DNA from: JACVRW01 sp963826165
GTDB taxonomy: Bacteria; Actinomycetota; Thermoleophilia; Solirubrobacterales; Thermoleophilaceae
Reading direction: 5' to 3'
Length of the DNA: 64,000 nucleotides
NCBI GenBank assembly: GCA_963826165.1
Contig: CAWGWC010000002.1
Coordinates: 62,001 to 126,000 of the forward strand
Of this stretch, positions 8,170 to 17,091 are shown in pieces. The position numbers and the translations under genes were made by a program. Positions within the stretch are counted from its first letter, which is position 1, and every line of letters starts with the position of its first letter. A model generated the notes under the pieces. It saw only the letters and a program-made list of their open reading frames with translations. It did no database searches and was not told where the DNA came from.

Positions 8170-8790
8170 GTGAAGAGCGAGGAGCGCTTCTGGCCGGCCC
8201 GGATGCGCTGGCGGTTGCGCGGGGCCACGATGTGGCCGGCCTTCATCGTCCTGACTCTGGTCGACGGAGTGATCCTCCACCGGCTGCCGCCGATCAGCAC
8301 CGGCGTGGACATCGTGCCGGGCATCCTGCTGGCCACCTTCGGCAACCTGATTCTCATCGGCGCTCTCGCACCCTGGCTCGCTCGCCGCATCTGGCGGCGC
8401 CGGCCGGCGGCCGAAGCCGGCAGCCCGCCGCGGGCCCAGCTCGAGGTGCTCACCGATCGCATCGGCACGGGCCTGCTGCTGGCGAGCGTGGTGGGCGTCG
8501 TGGCCGCCGGGCTCGCGGCGAGACCGACGGTGGTATCGGAGACCGAGGCCACCGAACGCAACGCCCGCGCCTTTCGCCAGCTCGTGCTCCACACACAGAA
8601 CCCCGAGCTGATCCGCAACCTCGAGACCGCCAACACCGTGCGGCTGAGCGACGACTACTTCCGCACCTGCATCGCGCGCGATGACCGGCAGCGCTTCTTC
8701 TGCGCCTTCGTCGACACGAGCGGCGGCAAGGCCGATGTCACGCTCGACCGAAGCGCCGAGCCCAACTCGAGCTTCCGGGCCGCTCCCTAG
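8170..8790 (+). CDS. membrane protein with cytoplasmic N-terminus, unknown function
   Basis: 206 residues from GTG. Two hydrophobic segments (about 22-40 and 50-70) flank PPISTGVDIVPG, and a third (LLLASVVGVVAAGLAA, about 100-117) precedes a soluble C-terminal half with two Cys (FRTCIARDDRQRFFCAFVDT) that could form an external disulfide. I do not recognise a family. The 3' end overlaps the convergent sulfatase-like gene by 4 bases. Confidence 0.75.
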   Translation: MKSEERFWPARMRWRLRGATMWPAFIVLTLVDGVILHRLPPISTGVDIVPGILLATFGNLILIGALAPWLARRIWRRRPAAEAGSPPRAQLEVLTDRIGTGLLLASVVGVVAAGLAARPTVVSETEATERNARAFRQLVLHTQNPELIRNLETANTVRLSDDYFRTCIARDDRQRFFCAFVDTSGGKADVTLDRSAEPNSSFRAAP

Positions 8791-10343
8791 CGGCCGCCGA
8801 GCGAGATCAGCGTACGGCCACCCTCGGCGACCTCGAACAGCCTGGCTCGGTTGGCCCCGCGTCGCAGCGCGCTCTCGGGTACCACGAACGAGAAGTACTC
8901 GGCCGGCCGCCGCCCCAGGCGGAAGCTGCGGCCCACCGCGCGAATGCGGCCGTTCACGGCCACGGCGAGATCACGGAGCCCCTCGGGCTGGCCTCCGGAC
9001 AGCGTGCCGGTGATCCGGGTGGGCTGAATCGAGGCGGAGCTGCTGACGGTGCGCAGCAGGCCGGCGTTGGCCACCGTCGCGTCGTCCGTCCCGCGGCGAA
9101 CGGCCAGGCCGGCGACGCGGCGGTCGAGCAGCTCGGGGTGAGGTCCGACCCTGTACACGCTCGCCCACGGATCCCCGAACAGCAGCCGGCTCTGCACTCC
9201 CGTGCCGAACAGCCGCGCCCAGCGAAGCCGGTTGGCGGCTCGGCGAGCAGCCAGCTCCGCGCGACCGATGCGGACCACCCGCTTGTAATCACGCGTTTGG
9301 ATGGCGACCTCCTCACGCGCTCGTGACTCGGGCGCGCTGACCGGCAGGCCGTCGTGGCGCCACCACACGCGCGCACCGAGGAACTCGGCCAGAGTCGGCA
9401 CGACGTCGACGTTCCGCACCAGGCTCTCATCCACCTCGCCTCGCATCTGCCCGGGTGCCTTGACGAAGAAGGGCACAGGACCGACCTCGTCGATCGTCCC
9501 CTCGGTCACCAGCCGTCGGCTCTCGACCCCGATGTCGAAGGCATAGCCGTGGTCGGCCACCACCACGAGGGCCGAGCGCCGCAGCAGCCCCGTGCGGCGC
9601 AGCCGGTCGAGCAGCCGTCCGAGCTCCAGGTCCATGTAGCCCACCTGGAGCAGATGGCGCATGTGGTTGTGCTCGGACAGGTCGGCGTTGGCGAAGCCGG
9701 CCTTCGAGTTGAGCCCCTCGATCGGATCCTCGCCACTCGGCCGGTCCGGCCGGCCCGACGGGAGATAGATCCAGGGCTCGTGCGGTAGCAGCGCGTGGTG
9801 CAGGTAGAACGCCGGTCGCTCCCGCGGCCGGATCTCCCTGATCCACCGGTGCAGCCGCGCGGGCCGCCCGCCGCCCTTGAGCCGGTCGAGCACGCTGGGC
9901 CGCCGCGCGCGGGCGCCCTCGCAGATCTTCGGCGGGCACACCGCGGTGGCTGACTCAACCTTGTGGATCTCGTAGCCCATCCGGTTCACGAGGTGGAAGA
10001 CGCTCGGCTGGTGGCTGCGCACGTCCGGCGCGGTGCGGGGCGCGGGCAGACGGGCGTCGAGGATGCTCGGCACCGCGCTGAAGGTCGAGTCGTAGACCGT
10101 GGTGGCGTTGGGGAACCAGGTGGAGATCGAGGCCAGCTCGGCGAAGTTGGGGTAGCGCTCGGCGTCGATGCGGCCGTCCGGGCCGAGGAGGTCGTCGGTG
10201 GGGAACTCGTCGAGGATCAGCAGCACCACCGGAGGCTTGTCCTCCTGCCCGCGCCGCTCCGCGCCTTTGCTCGCCGTGCCGGCACAGCCGCAGGCCAGCG
10301 CGAGCGCGGCCACCAGAGCCGTCGCGTGAATGCTCCGGATCAC
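8787..10343 (-). CDS. alkaline-phosphatase-superfamily (sulfatase-like) lipoprotein, copy 1
   Basis: 518 residues. The GTG start gives a signal with a Cys-containing end (ALALACGCAG), so lipoprotein anchoring is likely. The fold markers of the sulfatase / phosphoglycerol-transferase group are present: VVLLILDEFPTDD (first metal Asp), a Ser/Thr-rich nucleophile region (YDSTFSAVPSIL), HHALLPHEPW, and the second metal site VVVADHGYAF. No formylglycine signature (CxPxR) is present at the nucleophile, so it is not a classical arylsulfatase. A C-terminal region of about 130 residues beyond the catalytic domain is shared with copy 2. The likely site of action is the cell surface; the substrate is unknown. 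Confidence 0.82.
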   Translation of the reverse strand: MIRSIHATALVAALALACGCAGTASKGAERRGQEDKPPVVLLILDEFPTDDLLGPDGRIDAERYPNFAELASISTWFPNATTVYDSTFSAVPSILDARLPAPRTAPDVRSHQPSVFHLVNRMGYEIHKVESATAVCPPKICEGARARRPSVLDRLKGGGRPARLHRWIREIRPRERPAFYLHHALLPHEPWIYLPSGRPDRPSGEDPIEGLNSKAGFANADLSEHNHMRHLLQVGYMDLELGRLLDRLRRTGLLRRSALVVVADHGYAFDIGVESRRLVTEGTIDEVGPVPFFVKAPGQMRGEVDESLVRNVDVVPTLAEFLGARVWWRHDGLPVSAPESRAREEVAIQTRDYKRVVRIGRAELAARRAANRLRWARLFGTGVQSRLLFGDPWASVYRVGPHPELLDRRVAGLAVRRGTDDATVANAGLLRTVSSSASIQPTRITGTLSGGQPEGLRDLAVAVNGRIRAVGRSFRLGRRPAEYFSFVVPESALRRGANRARLFEVAEGGRTLISLGGR

Positions 10344-10376
10344 CCAGAGGAATGTAAATGAGACGTTTCCGGGGTG

Positions 10377-11969
10377 TTACGGCGAGCGGGCGGTGCCCGC
10401 GAGCCCTTGGGTTCCCGAGCGAGCCAGGAGGCGCAGGGTCCCGCCCGGGGTGACCTCGTACAGCTCGATGGGGTTGCGCCCGTCTCTCAGCGCCGCTTCG
10501 GGCACGTTCAGCGCGAAGTGCTCGGTGGTGTCACCGCTGAGGTGAAAGCTGCGGCCCACGGCCTCGATGCGCCCGTTCACCGCCACCGCCAGGTCGCGTT
10601 CCTGACCCGGGGCGCCGCCGCGCAGATCGCCGGCCACCTGAGCGGGGACGAGCCCGCTCGCCCGGCGCACCTGGCCGTAGCCGCCCTCGGCGGCGATGCT
10701 CGCGCGCACCGCGCCGGCGGATGAGCCGGCCCGCCGGCCGGGCTCGCGCCCGAGCAGATCACGGTGGTCACCGATGCCGGTGTACAGGCTGGCCCAGTCC
10801 CCCGAACCGAGCTCGCTCAGCCGCCGCTTGACGACGGCGCGACGCCGCGCCTTCCAGCGCCGGCCGGAGATGCGGACGATGGAGCTGAAGTCCCGGGTGG
10901 TCACCGCCACGCCGCGTCGCCGGCGCACCGCGGGCGAGAAGGCCGAGCGCCCGTCGGTCCGGTAGCCGAGCCGCACGCCCAGAGCATCGGCGATGGTGGG
11001 CGTCACGTCGAGCGTCTGGGCGAAGGCGCCGTTCACCCGCCCGCGCCGCTGCCCGGGCGCCTTCACGAACAGCGGCACCGGGGTCAGCTCCTCGACGTTG
11101 CCCGGGTTCACGCTGCGCCGCGTGTCGACGCCCACCTGCCAGGCGAAGCCGTGGTCGGCCGTGACCACGATGAGCGTGTCGTCGTAGAGGCCCGTTCGCT
11201 CGAGCCGCCGCGTGAGCTCGCCGATCAGGCGGTCCACGAAGCCGAGCTGAAGCAGGTAGCGCTGCTCGTTGTGTCGGGTGAGGTAGCGGTGGCCGAACCC
11301 GCGCAGGCCGTTCATGTTCGGCACGAGATCGCGCGCGCCATCGCGTGTGCGGGCGCCCGAGGGCAGGTACAGGTACGGCCCGTGGGGAAGCAGCACGTGC
11401 TTCATCCACAGGGTGGGCCGGGCGCTCGGCCGGATGCTGCGCACGAAGCGCCGGAAGCGCTCCGGGCGGCCGCCGTTCAGGTTCGGGATGATCGCCGGCC
11501 GGCGAGTGCCGGCCCCAGGACAGTCACGCGGCGGGCACAGGGCGGTGGCCTCCTCGGAGGCGACGATCCGATAGCCGTTGCCCGCCAGCGCGGTGAACAG
11601 GGAGCGCGGATGGTCGCTGAGGTCCGCCGCCGTGCCGGGCGCCGGGCGCATGCCATCGAGGATGAGCGGCACGGCCTTGGTGGTGGAGTCGTAGGAGGAG
11701 TAGGCGTTTCGAAACCAGGTGGAGTCACCGGCCAGCGCGGCGAAGTTGGGGTAACGCCCGCGGTCGACCCGCCCGTCGGGACCGAGCAGCGAGTCGCCGG
11801 GGAACTCGTCGAGCACGATCAGCACCGCGTTCGGAGAGCGTGCCGCGGCCGGCGAGGGGTCAGGGCGGGCCCCGCCGGCACTCTCCTCTCCGGCACAGGC
11901 GAGTCCCGCCACGAAGAGGCTGAGCAGCCCGGCGGCGAGGAGGAGGAGGCGAGTGAGATGCAGGGGCAT
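10377..11969 (-). CDS. alkaline-phosphatase-superfamily (sulfatase-like) lipoprotein, copy 2
   Basis: 530 residues, a tandem paralogue of the preceding gene 33 bases downstream. The lipobox is clear (VAGLACAG). It shares with copy 1 the segments NAVLIVLDEFPGDSLLGPDG, ALCPPRDCPGA (two Cys), HVLLPHGPYLYLPSG, VVTADHGFAW, PLFVKAPGQ and the C-terminal AVNGRIEAVGRSFHL. The matching C-terminal halves indicate a duplicated two-domain architecture. Substrate unknown; comparable enzymes act on phosphate or sulfate esters or on glycerol-phosphate head groups of envelope polymers. Confidence 0.83.
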   Translation of the reverse strand: MPLHLTRLLLLAAGLLSLFVAGLACAGEESAGGARPDPSPAAARSPNAVLIVLDEFPGDSLLGPDGRVDRGRYPNFAALAGDSTWFRNAYSSYDSTTKAVPLILDGMRPAPGTAADLSDHPRSLFTALAGNGYRIVASEEATALCPPRDCPGAGTRRPAIIPNLNGGRPERFRRFVRSIRPSARPTLWMKHVLLPHGPYLYLPSGARTRDGARDLVPNMNGLRGFGHRYLTRHNEQRYLLQLGFVDRLIGELTRRLERTGLYDDTLIVVTADHGFAWQVGVDTRRSVNPGNVEELTPVPLFVKAPGQRRGRVNGAFAQTLDVTPTIADALGVRLGYRTDGRSAFSPAVRRRRGVAVTTRDFSSIVRISGRRWKARRRAVVKRRLSELGSGDWASLYTGIGDHRDLLGREPGRRAGSSAGAVRASIAAEGGYGQVRRASGLVPAQVAGDLRGGAPGQERDLAVAVNGRIEAVGRSFHLSGDTTEHFALNVPEAALRDGRNPIELYEVTPGGTLRLLARSGTQGLAGTARSP

Positions 11970-12065
11970 GAGTTGCGTGGTAGCGAGCGAGCCCGACGGA
12001 TCACCGGCGGGTAACGATTCGGCCCCAACGCGGTAACAGACAGCAATCCATCAAAATCATGGAGA

Positions 12066-12671
12066 ATGCGGAGTCGAGTGGACGCCGGGGGGCTGGAGAG
12101 GGAGCGTAGAGAACGGAGCCGCTTCGAGCGGGCGATGCCCCGTACCCTGGCCGCACTTCGCTTCGCCGACGAACAACACGCCGGCCAGCGGCGTGAGGTT
12201 GACGACGCTCCCTTCGTGATGCATCCACAGGAGGTGGCGGGCCTGCTCCACGACGCCGGCTACGAGGACGACGTGGTGGCGGCCGGTGTGCTCCACGACG
12301 TGATCGAGGACACCAGCGCCAGTCGCGCCGACCTCGAGGACCGTTTCGGGCCCGAGGTGGCCCGGCTGGTGGCCGCCGTGACCGACGATCCGTCGATCGA
12401 GGATGCCGCCGAGCGCAAGGCGGCCCTCCGGCTGCAGGTGGCCGAGGCCGGCGAGAACGCCGCGGTGGTCTTCGCCGCGGACAAGGTGTCAAAGGCCCGC
12501 GAGCTCAGGATCATCGGGACGCGCGGACCGCTGCCGCCCGAGGCGCGGATGAAGCTCGACCACTACCGGGAGAGCCTCGACATGCTCGACCAGCTCATCC
12601 CCGGCCACGAGCTGGTGGAGCGGCTGCGCTCCGAGCTCGAGCGCATCGAGGCGCTGCCCACCGGCGCCTGA
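12066..12671 (+). CDS. HD-domain phosphohydrolase related to SpoT/MESH1 hydrolase domain
   Basis: 201 residues from ATG 12066, with ATG 12135 (MPRTLAALRFADEQHAGQ) a plausible shorter start that begins exactly at the domain. The HD signature is complete: FVMHPQEVAGLL (His), VAAGVLHDVIEDT (HD plus ED) and FAADKVSKARELR (late Asp). This arrangement matches the metal-dependent (p)ppGpp hydrolase domain of RelA/SpoT and stand-alone small alarmone hydrolases. No synthetase, TGS or ACT domain is present. Whether it hydrolyses ppGpp or another nucleotide is inference. It is convergent with the cNMP-binding gene, 5 bases apart. Confidence 0.82.
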   Translation: MRSRVDAGGLERERRERSRFERAMPRTLAALRFADEQHAGQRREVDDAPFVMHPQEVAGLLHDAGYEDDVVAAGVLHDVIEDTSASRADLEDRFGPEVARLVAAVTDDPSIEDAAERKAALRLQVAEAGENAAVVFAADKVSKARELRIIGTRGPLPPEARMKLDHYRESLDMLDQLIPGHELVERLRSELERIEALPTGA

Positions 12672-12676
12672 GGTCG

Positions 12677-13111
12677 CTAGGCGACCGCCGGGTCGGTCGC
12701 ATCCCGGGCCAGCCGCCGCGCGAGGGCCCGCAGCACCTTGCGCTCCACGGCCGGGTTCTCGTCCAGCAGCTGCCGGAAGTCCTTGCCGGTCAGGACGAAC
12801 AGCCGTACCGGCGTCTCGGCCGTGACCGTCGCCGTCCGCGGTACGTCCTCGAGCAGAGCGATCTCGCCCACGAAGTCTCCGCCGCCCCGGGTGGCGATGC
12901 GCCTCTTCTTTCTGGTGACCTTGATCTCGCCGTCGACGATCACGAAGAACTCGTGCCCGATCTCACCCTCCTTGGTGAGCACCGTGCCCGGCTCGACCTC
13001 GAGGTCCTCCGACACCCGCGCCAGCTGGGTGAGGTGCTTGCGGGACAGGCCTTCGAAGAGGGGCGCGCTCTTGAGCGCCTGCACCTTGGTGTCCTGGCTG
13101 AACAGCTTCAC
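12677..13111 (-). CDS. single-domain cyclic-nucleotide-binding protein
   Basis: 144 residues, essentially one CNB domain. The phosphate-binding cassette FVGEIALLEDVPRTATV contains the Glu and Arg that bind the ribose and phosphate of cAMP or cGMP. There is no DNA-binding helix-turn-helix after the domain; the C-terminus is only a short helix (VLRALARRLARDA). It is therefore a sensor or adaptor rather than a CRP-type regulator. It starts at GTG 13111, 7 bases after the adenylate-cyclase fusion, so synthesis and sensing of the nucleotide are probably co-expressed. Confidence 0.88.
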   Translation of the reverse strand: MKLFSQDTKVQALKSAPLFEGLSRKHLTQLARVSEDLEVEPGTVLTKEGEIGHEFFVIVDGEIKVTRKKRRIATRGGGDFVGEIALLEDVPRTATVTAETPVRLFVLTGKDFRQLLDENPAVERKVLRALARRLARDATDPAVA

Positions 13112-13118
13112 TAGCGCG

Positions 13119-14468
13119 TTAGCCTATTCGCGCCCGCTCGCTGAGTCGAGCCGCGTAGAGGTGCCATTCGCCGGGAACGCCCTTGAGCTGCTGTGTGCCG
13201 CGGTCCTCGAAGTCGATCCCCGACCCGGCGGCGAGGTCCCTCACGATGCTGGAGACGAGCACCTCGCAGCCGCCCGCCTCCGCTGCGATCCGGGCGCCGG
13301 TGTGGACCGCGATGCCCTCCACCTTGCCGGCCACCAGGTCCACCTCACCGGTGTGGATGCCCGCCCGAATGTCGAGACCCAGCTCGCCGACCGCTTTGAT
13401 GGCCCCGTGGGCGCAGGCGATGGCTCGGGCGGGACCGTCGAAGGTGGCCAGGAAGCCGTCACCGGTGCCGCGGACCTCGTGGCCGCCGTAGCGGGCAAGC
13501 TGCGCGCGGACGGTGGTGTGGTGAGCCTCGAGGAGCGCGCGCCAGCGACTGTCCCCGAGCTCGGCCGCGTGAGAGGTGGACTCCACGATGTCCGTGAACA
13601 GGATGGTGGTGAGGACCCGTTCGGGGGCCGTGTCGATCCGTCCCTCGGAGAGGAAGCGCTTGGCCGCGTCGGCCACACCCTGGTCGGCGTAGATGCTGCT
13701 GTCCGGAGAGAACACCTCGAGCACCTCGGCGTGCGGGATCCGTTCGGCGAGGTAGAGGCAGCCGTCGCTGTAACGGTCCTGGTACATCAGCAGCGTGGGA
13801 ACGGAGATCGTGGGCAGCACCTCGCGGATGTCGGTCTCCATGAGGACCCGCAGGAACCAGGCGGCCGCTCCCGGGCTGGCGGCGAGTCGCTCGTGGTTCA
13901 CGTGCCAGTGCTCGAACTCCGGATCGCCGACGTGACTCGGGAAGTACTTGCGCAGCTCGCCCAGCTGAAAGTCCCGGTCGCCCCATCTGCGGCGCGTCTC
14001 ACGCACCCGGCGGTGCCACTCCTCGAGCGTGTTGCCCATCGGGTAGTCGGGGGCCGAGACGACGCGCGGCCACGTGTTGTGCAACATCAGCGCTTCCACG
14101 CGCTCCGGATAGGTGGCGGCGAACACGGCGCAGAGCTGACCCCCCGGAGACCCCGCGCCGAGGAGCGCGGCCCGCTCGGAGTCGGCGTCGTCCATCACGG
14201 CGCGGATGTCGTCCATCCGGCTCTCGAAGCTCGGCAGGTCGCGGGGCCGGTCGGAGAGGCCGGTGCCGCGCTTGTCAAGCAGGATGAGGCGCGAGAAGTC
14301 AGCGAGCCGGCGGCAGAAGTCGACGAAGATGGGCTGCTCCCAGGCCCAGACCAGGTTGATCATGAAGGGCACGAAGATCAGATCCACCGGGCCATCGCCC
14401 ACCACCTGGTAGGCGATGCTGAGGTCGCCGGAGCGCGCGTAGCGGACCTCGGGGGTCTCGAGGTTCAC
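13119..14468 (-). CDS. alpha/beta-hydrolase fused to class III adenylate/guanylate cyclase
   Basis: 449 residues from GTG. Residues 1-270 are an alpha/beta hydrolase with nucleophile elbow GAGSPGGQL (Ser) and a late VPTLLMYQD strand. Residues 285-445 are a class III cyclase domain: TTILFTDIVEST (first metal Asp), HEVRGTGDGFLATF (second metal Asp), IRAGIHTGEVDLV and GIAVHTGARIAAEA. In the last motif the usual Asn-x-Ala-Ala-Arg reads His-Thr-Gly-Ala-Arg, common in hydrolase-cyclase hybrids. There is no membrane segment, so a soluble enzyme whose hydrolase part may sense a small molecule is inferred. It sits 13 bases downstream of the aldehyde dehydrogenase and 7 bases upstream of the CNB protein. 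Confidence 0.9.
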   Translation of the reverse strand: MNLETPEVRYARSGDLSIAYQVVGDGPVDLIFVPFMINLVWAWEQPIFVDFCRRLADFSRLILLDKRGTGLSDRPRDLPSFESRMDDIRAVMDDADSERAALLGAGSPGGQLCAVFAATYPERVEALMLHNTWPRVVSAPDYPMGNTLEEWHRRVRETRRRWGDRDFQLGELRKYFPSHVGDPEFEHWHVNHERLAASPGAAAWFLRVLMETDIREVLPTISVPTLLMYQDRYSDGCLYLAERIPHAEVLEVFSPDSSIYADQGVADAAKRFLSEGRIDTAPERVLTTILFTDIVESTSHAAELGDSRWRALLEAHHTTVRAQLARYGGHEVRGTGDGFLATFDGPARAIACAHGAIKAVGELGLDIRAGIHTGEVDLVAGKVEGIAVHTGARIAAEAGGCEVLVSSIVRDLAAGSGIDFEDRGTQQLKGVPGEWHLYAARLSERARIG

Positions 14469-14481
14469 GGAGCGAAGACCG

Positions 14482-15930
14482 CTACGCGGTCTCCAGGTTG
14501 ACCATCACGTGCTTGATCTCGGTGTAGTCCTCGAGCGCGTACTGCGACATGTCCTTGCCGTAGCCCGATTGCTTGAACCCGCCGTGGGGCATCTCGCCGG
14601 CCATCGTGATGTGGTCGTTGATCCACACGGTGCCGAAGCGAATCGCGTTGGCCACGCGGTGAGCCCGGGCGATGTCCCGGGTCCACACCGACGACGCGAG
14701 CCCGTAGCGGGTGCCGTTGGCCCACTCGATCGCCTTGGCCTCGTCGTCGAAGCGCTGGACGGTGATCACCGGGCCGAAGATCTCGTTCTGGATCATCTCG
14801 TCGTCCTGCTCGAGGTTGGCGATCACCGTGGGCTCGAGGAAGGCTCCGGGCAGGTCGGGCTCTTTGCCCCCGGTCACGATCTCGGCGCCCGACGGCCGGC
14901 GTTCGAGGAAGCCCTCCACGCGCTCGCGCTGGGTCAGCGAGTTGAGCGGTCCGAGCGTGGTCTCCGGGTCGAAGGTGTCGCCCACCCGATAGCCCTTGAC
15001 CTCGTCGGCCAGGCCGCTGACCACGTCGTCGTAGACCTTCGCGGAGGCGAGCACGCGGGTGGCGGCGGTGCAGTCCTGCCCGGCGTTGTAGAGCCCCGTG
15101 GCCGCGATCGTCTCGAGCGCGGTGCTCACGTCCACGTCGTCGAAGACGATCACCGGCGCCTTACCGCCCAGCTCGAGGTGCACGCGCTTGAGCTGGTCGG
15201 CCGCGGCGGCGGCGATCCACTTGCCGGTGCCCGGCGAGCCGGTGAGCGAGACCATCTCGACGTCCGGGTGGGTCACGATCGAAGAGCCCGCCGGCTTGCC
15301 GTGGCCGGTGATCACGTTGAGCACGCCGGGCGGCAGGATCTCACCGGCCAGCTCGGCCAGCTTGACGGTGGAGACCGGCGTGGACTCCGCGGGCTTGAGC
15401 ACGATCGTGTTGCCGGTGGCCAGCGCCGGACCGATCTTCCAGATGGCCATCATCAGCGGGTAGTTCCAGGGAGTGATCTGGCCCACCACGCCAATCGGCT
15501 CGCGCCGGATGATCGAGGTGCGCCCGGCCACGAACTCCGCTGAGGCCTTGCCCTCCATTACCCGTCCCGCTCCCCCGAAGAAGCGCAGGTTGTCGCACAG
15601 GAAGGGCATCTCGTCCTCGAAGAAGACGTTGCGCGGCTTGCCGGCGTCGGCCGCCTCCAGATCCGAGATCTCGTCCGCGTGCTCCGCCAGCGCGTCGGCC
15701 AGCCCGAACAGGGCGTCGGCGCGTTCTCCCGGAGGCGTTGCCGCCCAGCCCGGGAAGGCGCGCTTGGCGGCGGCCACCGCACGGTTCACGTCCTCCTCGC
15801 CGGACAAGGGCTGCTCGGCGATGACCTCACCGGTCGCCGGGTTGTAGACGTCCTCGGTGGCGCCCTCTGCGGCGTCGACGAACTCGCCGTCGATGAAGTT
15901 GCGCAGCGTGGTCCTGGTGGCGATCGACAC
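14482..15930 (-). CDS. NAD-dependent aldehyde dehydrogenase, gamma-aminobutyraldehyde type
   Basis: 482 residues. Oxidises an aldehyde to an acid; the closest visible pattern is gamma-aminobutyraldehyde dehydrogenase of putrescine breakdown (NAGQDCTAATR around the catalytic Cys, GFKQSGYGKDMS near the end). The general base Glu is in LELGGKAPVIVF, and the cofactor loop is SLTGSPGTGKW. Full family length. Context supports polyamine use: an aminotransferase that would supply the aldehyde lies upstream on the same strand, and a putrescine/spermidine transporter lies divergently. Substrate assignment is inference. Confidence 0.9.
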   Translation of the reverse strand: MSIATRTTLRNFIDGEFVDAAEGATEDVYNPATGEVIAEQPLSGEEDVNRAVAAAKRAFPGWAATPPGERADALFGLADALAEHADEISDLEAADAGKPRNVFFEDEMPFLCDNLRFFGGAGRVMEGKASAEFVAGRTSIIRREPIGVVGQITPWNYPLMMAIWKIGPALATGNTIVLKPAESTPVSTVKLAELAGEILPPGVLNVITGHGKPAGSSIVTHPDVEMVSLTGSPGTGKWIAAAAADQLKRVHLELGGKAPVIVFDDVDVSTALETIAATGLYNAGQDCTAATRVLASAKVYDDVVSGLADEVKGYRVGDTFDPETTLGPLNSLTQRERVEGFLERRPSGAEIVTGGKEPDLPGAFLEPTVIANLEQDDEMIQNEIFGPVITVQRFDDEAKAIEWANGTRYGLASSVWTRDIARAHRVANAIRFGTVWINDHITMAGEMPHGGFKQSGYGKDMSQYALEDYTEIKHVMVNLETA

Positions 15931-15944
15931 GGTCGGGTCCCCTT

Positions 15945-17069
15945 CTAGGCGGCGACTTGGAGCACGTCTTCGACAGGGGTGTAGTCGAGGCCGGTGCCCT
16001 CGGCCACGGCGGGGTGGGTGACCTTGCCGGCGGCGACGTTGACGCCGGGTTTGAGGCCGGGCATGCGCTCGATGGCACCCTCCAGGCCCTTGTCGGCCAC
16101 CGCGATCACGTAGGGCAGGGTGGCGTTGGTCAGCGCAAAGGTGGAGGTCACCGGCACCGCGCCGGGCATGTTGGCCACGCAGTAGTGGGTCACGCCGTCG
16201 ACCTCGTACACCGGATCGGAGTGGGTGGTGGGCTTCGAGGTCTCGAAGCAGCCGCCCTGGTCGATCGACACGTCGACGAGCACGGCGCGCTCCTTCATCA
16301 AAGCCAGCTGGTCGCGCTTGATCACGTACGGGGCCTTGGCGCCGTGGACCAGCACCGCGCCGATCACCAGATCGGCGCGGGGCAGCATGTCCTCGATCGA
16401 CAACGTCGACGAATAGACCGTCGAGGCCCGGCCGCCGAAGGCCACGTCGAGCTCCCTGAGACGGTCGATCGAGCGGTCGTAGACGAACACGTCGGCCTCC
16501 ATGCCGATCGCGATGAAGGCCGCGTTCTGGCCCACCACCCCGCCACCGATCACCATCACCGTGGCCGCCGCCACACCGGGCACTCCGCCCAGCAGGACCC
16601 CGCGCCCACCAAGCGGCCGCTCGAGAAAGAACGCGCCCGCCTGGGTGGCGATCTTGCCCGCCACCTCAGACATCGGCGCCAGCAGCGGCAACCGGCCCTT
16701 GGCGTCCTCCACCGTCTCGTAGGCCACACAGGTCGCGCCCGACTCCACGAGCCCGCGCGTCAACTCCGGGTCCGGCGCCAGATGCAGATAGGTGAACAGC
16801 GTCTGACCGGGGCGCAGCATCGACACCTCCACCGGCTGCGGCTCCTTCACGCCGAGCACCAGCTCCGCCTCGTCGAACACCGCCGAGGCGTCCGGCACCA
16901 GCTTCGCTCCCTGCGCCTCGTACTCCGCGTCCGGGATCGTCGACCCCAGACCCGCCCCCGCCTGCACCAGCACCTCGTGCCCGCGATCGGTCAGCTCGCG
17001 CACGCCCGCCGGCGTGAGCGACACGCGGTACTCGTCGGTCTTGATCTCCGTCGGGACTCCGACCTTCAT
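15945..17069 (-). CDS. ald: alanine dehydrogenase
   Basis: 374 residues, the usual length. Reversibly deaminates L-alanine to pyruvate and ammonia with NAD. The N-terminal MKVGVPTEIKTDEYRVSLTP, the catalytic region around VLGVKEPQPVE and FTYLHLAPD, and the NAD fold VMVIGGGVVGQNAAFIAIGM are all typical. In this cluster it would recycle the alanine formed when the neighbouring aminotransferase uses pyruvate as amino acceptor; that coupling is inference from gene order. It sits between PucR (22 bases upstream) and the aldehyde dehydrogenase (14 bases downstream). Confidence 0.95.
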   Translation of the reverse strand: MKVGVPTEIKTDEYRVSLTPAGVRELTDRGHEVLVQAGAGLGSTIPDAEYEAQGAKLVPDASAVFDEAELVLGVKEPQPVEVSMLRPGQTLFTYLHLAPDPELTRGLVESGATCVAYETVEDAKGRLPLLAPMSEVAGKIATQAGAFFLERPLGGRGVLLGGVPGVAAATVMVIGGGVVGQNAAFIAIGMEADVFVYDRSIDRLRELDVAFGGRASTVYSSTLSIEDMLPRADLVIGAVLVHGAKAPYVIKRDQLALMKERAVLVDVSIDQGGCFETSKPTTHSDPVYEVDGVTHYCVANMPGAVPVTSTFALTNATLPYVIAVADKGLEGAIERMPGLKPGVNVAAGKVTHPAVAEGTGLDYTPVEDVLQVAA

Positions 17070-17091
17070 GCCGTCACTTCCTCCCTAACTC

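Noticed and set aside
8787..10343. Arylsulfatase assignment
   Set aside because: No CxPxR or SxPxR formylglycine signature at the nucleophile; only the alkaline-phosphatase-superfamily fold is supported.
14468..14482. Promoter between aldehyde dehydrogenase and cyclase fusion
   Set aside because: Only 13 bases; too short for a promoter of its own outside coding sequence.
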